DNA of 64,000 bases from contig OU744448.1 in NCBI GenBank assembly GCA_916610825.1, positions 15,003,936 to 15,067,935 on the forward strand. Direction: 5' to 3'. The position numbers and the translations under genes are program-made. The notes beneath the pieces were generated by a model. It was not told the origin of the DNA. It saw only the letters and a list, made by a program, of their open reading frames with translations, and did not search any database. This DNA is from Haliclystus octoradiatus. Its lineage: Eukaryota; Cnidaria; Staurozoa; Stauromedusae; Haliclystidae. Positions 55,727 to 64,000 of this stretch are shown piece after piece (the stretch's first letter is position 1; the number at the start of each line of letters is the position of its first letter).

Positions 55727-55925
55727 AGGAGCAAAATTGACCGGTGACCGTTGCGAGCACAAGTTGAATTTATGCTTAGCGTAATTCAACCGCCTCGCTT
55801 TGAAACAATTGTTATACGCAGGCCTAACTTGTAATAAAATTCATGTCAACAATGAACATGGTGTTATAACAATAAGCGTGCACGTGATCCTAAGTGCGTA
55901 GCGCCTGCCGGTCATTTTTGCTCCT
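55727..55925. mobile_element. TTAA-flanked MITE, 199 bp
   Basis: A perfect TTAA duplication flanks it (55723-55726 and 55926-55929). The ends are inverted repeats: AGGAGCAAAATTGACCGG on the left, and AGGAGCAAAAATGACCGG as the reverse complement of the right end. No ORF is present. The ends resemble the shorter element at 48420-48552, so the two form a family. Confidence 0.75.
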
Positions 55926-55929
55926 TTAA

Positions 55930-56856
55930 TAAAACAAATAAAACCATGACGACTGGCTTAGTAGTTTGATGTAATAAATAACTTCAGAAAACAATACAAA
56001 CAATAAATATATAATACTGTCTTGTCTAAGCCCCCAACCAAATGATGAATTGTCGGTTTAAAAGTTCTCATGTTACAGAACGATTAAAATCTTTCATTAA
56101 CCATTTCAAATGACGAGAAGAAGAATACAATCATGTGTTCTACCAATGAAGAGATAGTCACGATGTAAACTAATCCAGGAGTATTAGAAAACATTTCATT
56201 TAATAATGCAATTGTAATCTCGCTAAGCTGCGAGTCGGCCATCATGGCGGGCAATGGAAAAAAATTTAAATCAAAAAAATTTAGCTAAAAATTTAGAATA
56301 ATCACACAGCTTGCCCATTGTATTTTTAACAATGAAATGGTGTTTCTTGCACAATCGTTTTTTGTTCGACCTTTGTTAGCACGCAAAGCAGTGTGTTGAA
56401 CGTTATTTCAAAAGAACAATAGATTTAGTCAAAAATGAAATGAAATGAAATGAAAACGTTTCCACCATGACAGGATAGACTCAAGGTCACTTACGTAACC
56501 ATTAGTCAAAAAGATGTGAAAAATGAGCCTCATAGTGTTCTTGTTATCAAATTCTCAAGAATGAGAGCATCAACATTCTTTTAAAACGAAATAAAATTCT
56601 AAAATAAATCGCTATAATAATTCGATATTCAGACTTTCCAAGTCTCACGGCTGTGCCATGAGTCTCACACTTTTACACTGAATCTCACAGTCTCACGGTT
56701 TCTCTCACTTTCTCGCGGCAAAATCTAATCTTGAGAAAATATCCCTACTTTCTGTGTATAAGCTATTTGATAGCTGTAATTAATGTTCAACAGCTTAATT
56801 TATACTCTGTTGGATTATTCTCGCTGTTGTTTGTAGACCGTATTATGTTTTAGCAA
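55930..56856. other. Unassigned DNA
   Basis: No gene is seen. A short repetitive patch of TCTCACAG/TCTCACGG words lies at about 56640-56715. Confidence 0.4.
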
Positions 56857-56964
56857 CATGCGCAATAGCCTGCTCGCAGACTCACTGTCAAAATGTAAAC
56901 TTTGGCAAACTGTTTACCTAGTTTACATTTCGACAATGAGTCTGCGAGCAAGCTACATGCGCAA
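56857..56964. repeat. 108-bp foldback (imperfect palindrome)
   Basis: The arms of about 44 bp begin CATGCGCAATAGCCTGCTCG and are centred at 56910. The inner parts read AAATGTAAAC and GTTTACATTT. It may be a very small MITE or the fused ends of one. Confidence 0.75.
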
Positions 56965-57111
56965 GTATCAACATTATCCAAAATAATGTCGTAAATTTTC
57001 GTTTCAAGTCATTTTGAATCCATAACGAAATGCATGCCCCTAGACCCCTATAATTGGGTCCTCCACTTTGGGGAGGTTCCTATATTTTATCCCCAGAATA
57101 CGGAATTTAAA

Positions 57112-57235
57112 AATTTCCCGACAGCGGATTATCTAGATAAGCTGTATTATTTCGCCAGTAACACGTGCATAAGTCGCGGACAGACACAGAAATATCGAAA
57201 TATAATGATATACAAACAGACAGTATTAGTATAAG
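57112..57235. repeat. Dispersed repeat, copy 2
   Basis: It aligns with 48061-48172 (TTTCCCGACAGCGGATTATC start). Its end runs into a local tandem array of AGATAAGAAGATAATGATATAC-like units to about 57360, absent from copy 1. Confidence 0.75.
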
Positions 57236-57416
57236 AAGATCAATAAGAAGATAATGATATACAAACAGACAGTATTATTAGTATAAGATAATAAGAAGAT
57301 AAGAAGATAATGATATACAAACATACAATATTATTAGTATAAGAAGATAAGAAGATAGGTATAGATAACAGATTCTGGTAATCAAGAGCACTTTTCAACT
57401 GCAACACCCCTATTAA

Positions 57417-58153
57417 GCCGGCTTCCCACTGCACCAAAAATGTCGCGCGAAGAGTGTCGATCGAGAAACGTTAGTGATTTTCACACTAATGAGAATTCTT
57501 TCGACTTTTACAGTGCCATAGTCCAATTAAAACAAAATATGGCTGCCTTCAACGATAAAAAAACATTTTTTGGCAATTTAAATATTATTAATGGAAGGCC
57601 GTGAGCAAATGCTTTGTTTACAAATGGACTATTTCCAGGAATTGGACTATACATATTTTGTTATAAGAAGATTATTTATGTTTATTGGGCTGTGCGAGAA
57701 CAGTGTGAAAGGAAAAGTTTCAAAAATTTCACTTATAAATTGCTCACGGGTTTCAACTTGTTATGAATAATTCTCAGCTGTTCAGAATCTGTTTGAGTAT
57801 GTCTGCAAATTATTAAATGTTCTTCCCAATGCTCAGACTCACATTGATCACAATAAAATACTTTACAAAGTACTAAATCAAATGAAATAAATTTTGAAAG
57901 GGCGAAATGTTTAATTTTGGGACACAAGTCTGGACATTCTAGTCTCATTTCGAATCATCTCAAAGTAACTAGCTATTTGATTGGCTTGCGATATTTTGCT
58001 CTCTGACGGCATCAGAATGTAAAACATTTTTAGAATTACATTTTTTCTTTCGGCGAAATGGGCCGACATTTGATGCCATACGACCACCACTCCACATGCG
58101 AAATCTCAGGAATGTCGCTTCGCGCGACATTTTTTGTGCAGTGGAAAACGGGC
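57417..58153. mobile_element. Non-autonomous TIR transposon, 737 bp
   Basis: The ends are imperfect inverted repeats of about 42 bp: GCCGGCTTCCCACTGCACC on the left, and GCCCGTTTTCCACTGCACA as the reverse complement of the right end. Both continue into AAAAATGTCGCGCGAAG. The left flank is TTAA (57413-57416) and the right flank is TTTA (58154-58157), consistent with a mutated TTAA duplication. The interior has only a 71-codon minus frame with a Cys/His cluster (CDQCESEHWEEHLIICRH) and no transposase. Confidence 0.7.
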
Positions 58154-58360
58154 TTTACCGCTTCATATCTTTTTAACCCGTTTTGTTTATGTCTGACTCA
58201 TTGTAGATGCACGCATCAATCCTCAAGTACAAATACATTCGGAAAAATGGAACACTTGGAGAACACGTAAGAGCACGTACAGTCTGATCTGAATTATACC
58301 TGAGTATTGCCAGATCATATTATACTAACTATTGGATGTAATAAATTTTGTAAAAGATGA

Positions 58361-58692
58361 ATCATACAATGATATCAAAATACAGCACTGCATATGATAT
58401 GATATTTATAATAGTGATTTACTATATCAATTATAAAATATTAATCATACAATGATATCAAAATACAGCACTGCATGTGATATGATATTTATAATAGTGA
58501 TTTACTATATCAATTATAAAATATTAATCATACAATGATATCAAAATACAGCACTGCATGTGATATGATATTTATAATAGTGATTTATTATATCAATTAT
58601 AAAATATTAATCATACAATGATATCAAAATACAGCACTGCATGTGATATGATATTTATAATAGTGACTTACAATATCAATTATAAAATATTA
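58361..58692. repeat. Tandem array, four 83-bp units
   Basis: Four copies start at 58361, 58444, 58527 and 58610, each beginning ATCATACAATGATATC, with only a few differences. The last bases of unit 4 contain the stop codon of the minus-strand host gene, so the array is its 3' UTR. Unit 3 alone has a change that creates AATAAA on minus (58584-58589). Confidence 0.9.
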
Positions 58693-59549
58693 TTTTGATA
58701 GTATTAATTTCAGTTCTTTGCTTTGAGTCTGCAGTTGTTCTATCTTCATTTTCAATTCTTTGTTTTCCGCTTGTGATTCCGGTTTTACAAGGTTGTGATT
58801 CTGAAAAGGCATTAGAGAGTAAGAACAAATCAAGCAGAAAATAAGTTATGTGAGCCATACAAGTTGAATATATCAAGATATACTGTAACTAAGTTTTGAT
58901 ACCAAAAAATACCAAATTTCGAAGGTGGGGGGCTGGAGTCAAGCTGCCCTTCACTTGGTATTGCATTACTGCGCTATTTTTGCATGAGTAATTATTTTTT
59001 TACCCCTGAGCAATTGTGAGCTAAATTTTGATACCAAAAATGCCAAATTTCGAAAGTGGGGGGCTGGAGTCAAGCTGCCCCTCACTTGGTATTGCTAATT
59101 ACAGTGCTATTTTTGCATGAGTAATTATTTTTCATCCCTGAACAATTGTGAGCTAATTGTGAGCTCAATTTTGATACCTACAATATCAAATTTAGAGGGT
59201 TAGGGGGCTGACGTCAAGCTGTCCCTCACTTGGTATTGCTGATTACAGCGCTATTTTTGCATGTGAGCTAAATTTGGATACCAAAAATATCAAATATCGA
59301 GGGTGGGGGACAGCTTGACAGTCGTCGTTCGTTGGTGTCGTTGGTGTACTGGCTTGCAAATCATCGAACATAGTTTAACGAAAAGGGAGACCCACGAAAT
59401 TATCTCTGCATCAAAAGATGATTAAAATGTGGTGTTTCTGTGTTTTACCTCGAGCTGGATGAGAAAATTGTCAACACTAGACAATGGAGATGAGACGATT
59501 AGTATTTTCCGGCTATTATCTTCTTGTAAAGATGCTTGGTTACTCACAA
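58690..59549 (-). CDS. Last two exons of an unidentified host gene (coiled-coil C terminus)
   Basis: The penultimate exon is 59549-59449, after TTTTAATTTTCAG and before GTAAAACAC. The last exon is 58800-58690, after GCCTTTTCAG and ending in TAA. The splice joins in phase 0. The encoded C terminus reads SNQASLQEDNSRKILIVSS and then a heptad-like coil (ENKELKMKIEQLQTQSKELK) ending LILSK. Such a short coil after a disordered region occurs in many DNA-binding and adaptor proteins, and I cannot name the family. Upstream exons are not recognised in the window. The intron between the two exons holds a degenerate 131-bp tandem repeat, and the 3' UTR lies in the 83-bp repeat array. Confidence 0.6.
58891..59310. 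repeat. Degenerate tandem repeat, about 131-bp units
   Basis: Three to four copies of a unit containing TTTTGATACCAAAAA, GGTGGGGGGCTGGAGTCAAGC and CACTTGGTATTGC start at about 58895, 59026, 59169 and 59273. The periods are 131, 143 and 104 bp owing to indels. It lies in the intron of the minus-strand host gene. Confidence 0.85.
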
Positions 59550-60649
59550 CTGAAAATTAAAATAAAATAATGAAATTGAGTGAAATCTTATAAACACTAT
59601 AAATCACCATTGCGTTACGTATTCTTATTACACAATGGTCCTTATGTATTCTAATTTGTCTCGCTAACGTTTAAAGAGCATAGAAAGTGCTCTTAGTACG
59701 TACGTTTTACAAAATTAGTTTATCTACGTGTGAAATTCATGCAAAGTAAAATTTTATTGAAAATTACCTAAATTTAGTAATATTTAAATTCGAGAATTTC
59801 CCTACTATTTTCGTATTTATGAGGTTGAAAGAATTTGAAGATATTCTAATACAGTAACTCTTTACTGCCATTGTTATTCCTTCTGTTGAATGGTTGCATA
59901 TTGAAGCAATCTACATATGGGAATGTATATTCCAATGCTACAGCAGTCCAATGCTATGGCATAGCGTATAATTATTGCAGATGTAAACAAACGGCGGCAG
60001 AGATTATACCAAATGAGTACGTATAGCAGGCCATGGTATAGGCCAAGGAGGTAAATGTATAGTAGTTCCTTTTCAAATACAATGTGCTAAATTTGATCTA
60101 ACTCATAAGCAAGGTCCGACAAAAGTGGGGATCATGGGATCATAGATCGTGGAATTAAGTTAGAGATAATTCATAATAAATTGAATATTCATCACATTTT
60201 TCTTATTTATAGGCTAAACCTCAACAAAGAATACGGACGAAACGTTTGAAAATGCTCCAGGATTCAAGGAGGCTTAACAATTTGTCATATACCTTGCTCA
60301 CATGTGTGAAATTGAAGAGGTAAACGCCTTAGAAACTAGCACATTTAGATAGAGACTGGAAAATCAAATCAGTTCAGCGCAGTCCCAAAACGCGATCTCT
60401 TACCATATACTATTTACAATCCAACGTGTGCATGGTTATTATGGCAATACTTACTCCGAAGGAGTTCACATGAAACGGCAACAGCTTCATTGGCCAAGTC
60501 ATCATCATGTTTCCAATTCGTATGTTGCACAGCACAATTTTGAGATTTTATCATGTAATGTAGAGCCTTGTGAAAGAGATAATGTAAGTATTCAATTTTA
60601 TCATTATCGAGAAACCTTTTACAAGCATTGATTAAAAAACGAAAATCAG
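59550..60649. other. Intergenic or intronic, little recognisable
   Basis: Upstream exons of the minus-strand host gene may lie here but I cannot define one. Near 60285-60370 one plus frame (EEVNALETSTFR, stop, RLENQ) resembles the C terminus of LINE ORF2. The evidence is weak. Confidence 0.35.
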
Positions 60650-61080
60650 AATTAAACGGTCAATCATTATACGATAATTCGTCTGGAAGATAAAAAGGCT
60701 ATTCAATTGGTAAATGGTTCTCTGGCATTAACTTACATGCATAAGTTATGATAGTTCAGAAATGAGAAATAATTGGACGTAATTTACTACAATGTAATTC
60801 TTATGTATGTCCTGTTCTTGAATATAGTTCGCAGGTTTGATCACCATCAAGAAAAATACATCGATTTAATATAAGCCATTCAAAGAAGATTTACGAAGAC
60901 AATGCTTTATCAAATTATATTGATCCTAATCCAGAATTAACGTACACTCAACGCCTTGTGAGTATCAATCTAGATAGTCTGGAAAGAAGAAGATTGTTTG
61001 CATATTTGGTTCTATTAATAACTTTGTTGAACCTGGTGATGAACTGATCATTAAATTCACCCCCTCATGGGTACGTATTT
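60650..61080 (+). pseudogene. LINE ORF2 thumb-region fragment
   Basis: Plus frames read EIIGRNLLQCNSYVCPVLEYSSQV, a stop and SPSRK near 60755-60870. After a frame change they read PELTYTQRLVSINLDSLERR near 60930-60990. This matches the region downstream of the RT palm in CR1/L2-type LINEs. It has several breaks, with no palm upstream and no tail. Confidence 0.6.
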
Positions 61081-61226
61081 CTAATACTAGTTGTTACAAA
61101 TTGTAATAGTGCTGCAAGTATAGGGAAATGATAGTTACATACTTGATAAAATCTCATAGAAATATGCCTATGATATATATAAAGTTTAATCATGCCCAAC
61201 AAAATATAATAAATATAATCATGTTT

Positions 61227-61258
61227 CATCATCATCATCATCATCATCATTTATTCAG
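61227..61258 (-). repeat. LINE-like 3' tail, second copy
   Basis: On minus CTGAATAAATGATGATG continues as (ATG)n, as at 19721-19748. Upstream sequence is unrelated, so only the tail is shared. Confidence 0.45.
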
Positions 61259-61737
61259 AACCTTTAAGTTATACATAACTTTTTTTCAAAGAGCTGATAA
61301 AATTTGATAATATTACGTTTGATAATATTTAGTAATAAATAACTTGTTTGAAAAACTTGATGAAGATTTACTTCTTCAGGTTTGAACATAGTTTATAAAC
61401 TATAAATACACTATATGATTTGAACGATGGGGGGAAACAAAAAAGATAGGATTTATTGATTATAACCGAATTGCAATGTAACTGTGAATGTATTTGTGTC
61501 ACTATATTACTATTATAACTGTAAGTCACATATGGAACATGAGATTTACGACGTAATCAAACAGTTAATTAACAGCCACTCAGCCATTGTGCAATTACGT
61601 TATGCAATATATCCAAATTTACAAAACATCTTGGTAAAGAAATCTAAATTCGTTTGTTAAATTGAGGCAAAGGGAATGAACATGGTTTAACTTCTACTCA
61701 AGTACATTATAATTGAAGGCAAAGTGATTTCTATAAA
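61259..61737. other. Unassigned AT-rich DNA
   Basis: No gene, repeat array or protein motif is recognisable here. Confidence 0.4.
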
Positions 61738-61990
61738 AGTTGAGCATAAACAGCATAGACATGGTGTAACTTTAGCGACGTGTCAATGTAGATTGATGAT
61801 GTAATTTTATGCATGCATCAGCACATTTTGTGACAGGAAAAAATTCCTATCACACCGCAAAATCGAGCATAGACAAGGTTTAACTTCAGCGACGTAATGA
61901 CGTCATTTTATGTGGGAATCAATATGAGTTTTCAATGACGTACAAAGAAAAAGTGACACGAAAAAATTCATATGACACCGCTGAATTGTC
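61738..61990. repeat. Degenerate tandem duplication, about 125 bp
   Basis: Two related segments contain GAGCATA-A-CA-GGT-TAACTT-AGCGACGT, GTCATTTTATG and GTGACA-GAAAAAATTC-TAT-ACACCGC. They start at about 61741 and 61864. Divergence is high, so the duplication is old. Confidence 0.55.
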
Positions 61991-63570
61991 ATTAAATACT
62001 TTTAGAAAGCTACTCGCAGGGCTCGCAGTAACAAATATGCATTGTTAGGAATTAGTGATAATACTGAGCTATAGTTAAATAGAACACTTAGTATTTGTTC
62101 AATAAAGGAAATGTATATCGTATTGTGAACGTAGAATAATGAATTTGAAATCTGTTAAATATAGTTAGTTCCTCGGTGTACCTAGAGGAGATCAGACGTG
62201 TGTTTGTTCTCGCTAATCACTCTACTAAAGTTTAACATGTATTGATACTCTTTTGCCTCACGTTGTAGACGTATTATAATTCTATTTATAACTCTTTGCT
62301 CTAGCTACTCGTTCCGCAAAAACAATATATAATTTCAAAATTAAAATATAGACTTTAATACACTTTTCTGTATATGTTAACCAACATGTTGTTTGATGGA
62401 AATAGATTACATTCACTGATGCGTCAAATTTAGCTCATCGTCAGCTCCCTTTTTGTGCTATTGAAAAAGGGATTTCTAGCGGTGAAGTTTTTAGATCATG
62501 GGACATTATTTCGAATTACTTATTTTTTCGACTGTCAAAATGCCATTCTCCAATTCAGAAAAGTTTCCTCTTTGAATTTCATGATATCCCCTTTACCAGG
62601 ATATCAATCATTCTTGTATATTTTGCAGCTTTCCATTGTGAATTCCATAAATAAGATAAATATTCATGTCTCAATAATTTCGAATTTCCATTCCGCCACT
62701 GTTTTTGAAATAGTATACTGAAAAGTCAATCCACAAATGTCAAGTTGAGATCAATCTCTACAAAATTTACAGCAAATCAACAAATTTTCAGAAAGGGATT
62801 ATATGTGTAGCAACTGACCATTGTGTATATAAGGCGAAGCATCAAATTGAAATTCCTTTTTTTTCTATTTCATATTTGATCTATTTGATATGTGCATGAA
62901 TTCCCGTTTTAATAATTGTGATGATAATGTTAATGATGATGATGATTATATATACACACAAGAATAAGAATAAATTTAAGATCATTAAAAAACCAAATGC
63001 GCAAAATTAGAATCGAAGCAACTTCATGGACGTTTGGCATATGTTTCGATGAACAGCTCATAAAACAACCACCAATTTTACATTCATGATTTTCCAATTA
63101 ATCATCATCTTTTTGGGAACTGTTCAAGATTTGTTTAGGATAGGCAGAGAACTAATATGAGCTATGCATGAAGTCTCTATGGCAGTTCATGAATTGTTTT
63201 TGATTTTTAAAGAGGAAATCATCATCTATCATTCATTATCTATACCGACCTTTGAACCATCGCGCTGTTCTAAATCAAACAGATAGAGATGAGAAAAAAG
63301 TCGCCAGACCGTGTAATTTGAGGTTATCTGACAAAAAAATAAGAACACAAAATTACTTAGTGGCTGAAAACTATTCATCTGCATGCAATACATAATTCGT
63401 TACTCGGTAATTGAGTAGATGAGTGGAATCTGTGAAACTGTACATTTTATGTCAATTATATTATTCTTGAAGGATTTTACATTTCTCCTGAGCAGCATTA
63501 TTGTTAATTTGTTTTCAAACATACGCATCTATAGACTTTTTGAAAGTTCCTTATTCAGAGTTAACTACAC
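61991..63570. other. Unassigned AT-rich DNA
   Basis: Short frames only. A (GAT)n patch lies at about 62928-62945. No supported gene is seen. Confidence 0.4.
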
Positions 63571-63888
63571 TTGCGCAAGAAGTTAAAAAAAGTGTTTTAC
63601 AGCATTATATCATGTATTATGAACTATGATGATGATGTTGACCCAAATATTATTTTAGGCGTCTCTGATAAAAATGATACCAACTTAGAGCAAAGATTCG
63701 TTTTCATCCAATTCAAGTGCATTGCAGGGCAAATCCGTTCAAAATATGAGCACTCGCCACGCTCCATATTGTTATTGAACCCATCAAAAGCATTCTGGGT
63801 GCAATTGCTAAATCCCAATCCCCTATCTAATCAAGCAGGCCCTATTAAAAATGACGTGAGACTATGGATACGATTTAGAAGAGAGTGA
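63571..63888 (+). CDS. Open frame, possible 3' exon, function unknown
   Basis: This 105-codon frame ends in TGA at 63888. The first ATG gives MNYDDDVDPNIILGVSDKN. A TTTTACAG at about 63594-63601 could be a splice acceptor. The product is mixed charged and hydrophobic and ends DVRLWIRFRRE. It is among the longest non-repeat frames in the last 8 kb, but I recognise no family, and a chance frame is quite possible. Confidence 0.2.
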   Translation: MRKKLKKVFYSIISCIMNYDDDVDPNIILGVSDKNDTNLEQRFVFIQFKCIAGQIRSKYEHSPRSILLLNPSKAFWVQLLNPNPLSNQAGPIKNDVRLWIRFRRE

Positions 63889-64000
63889 CATAGTACATAT
63901 CATCAAGATTGTATAATTAGAACTATATTTATAATTATAATATCTTGATAACATACATGCTTTTTCACAATGTGGTAACAAACAACTGTTTTCCCCCCTC

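Noticed and set aside
63571..63888. FtsZ/tubulin-like domain suggested by DVDPNIILGVSD
   Set aside because: The resemblance is a few residues long and no glycine-rich nucleotide loop or other motif of the family is present.

Overview
The window is nuclear DNA from an animal, AT-rich and packed with mobile elements. The evidence is GT-AG introns, intron-bearing host exons, very large tetra- and pentanucleotide arrays, tRNA-headed SINEs, several Ty3/gypsy-type LTR retrotransposons, non-LTR retrotransposons, a PIF/Harbinger DNA transposon and a Polinton/Maverick DNA polymerase relic. The mix suggests a marine invertebrate. A tunicate, cnidarian or mollusc would all fit, and the sequence alone does not decide between them. 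There is no sign of bacterial gene organisation, rRNA, CRISPR or a functional tRNA.

Layout. From 1 to 1.7 kb nothing is recognisable. At 1.7-6.85 kb a short tandem duplication carries Ty3-type element A (1964-6817, minus), which has identical 139-bp LTRs and a nested SINE (2184-2549). At 7.05-7.67 kb lies the start of a host gene with a perfect E2F-like site and two exons. Its next intron or flank is filled by intact element C (7793-12295, plus), then degenerate element D (about 12299-15990, minus), then a truncated, frameshifted Harbinger transposon (about 15991-18600). From 18.6 to 25.4 kb there is mostly unrecognised AT-rich DNA with a LINE scrap and one doubtful small Cys-rich ORF. A (CTATA)n array fills 25456-26112. 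It is followed by a LINE RT scrap on minus and a broken Polinton-type DNA polymerase B on plus (27.18-29.71 kb) that keeps a short intron. Two adjacent foldback structures lie at 30.8-31.26 kb.

From 32.1 to 40.4 kb there is a broken copy of a long, intronless, uncharacterised gene family. Ty3-type element E (34555-39213, plus) is inserted in it and itself contains a spurious-looking 200-N assembly gap. At 42.0-47.6 kb a nearly full-length CR1/L2-like LINE (G) lies inside an (ACAT)n microsatellite and is followed by a (TCTA)n array of more than 150 units. Element F (49883-54913, minus), with 98-bp identical LTRs and an intact gag-pol, comes next. From 55 to 64 kb there are several terminal-inverted-repeat elements with TTAA-type target sites, tandem repeats, a tRNA-like SINE head, and the last two exons of a second host gene (59549 to 58690, minus) encoding a coiled-coil C terminus.

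The retrotransposon genes work as self-contained units. Gag packages the RNA, protease cuts the polyprotein, reverse transcriptase/RNase H copies the RNA from a tRNA primer at the PBS with second-strand priming at the polypurine tract, and integrase inserts the DNA with a 4-5 bp target duplication. Elements C, E and F look young because their LTRs are identical or nearly so and their ORFs are open. A also has identical LTRs but carries a gag frame break and the SINE. D, Harbinger, Polinton and most LINE pieces are dead relics. Three dispersed repeats carrying a hammerhead-ribozyme-like core (29.97, 31.31 and 55.03 kb) and the uncharacterised gene family are the least explained signals.
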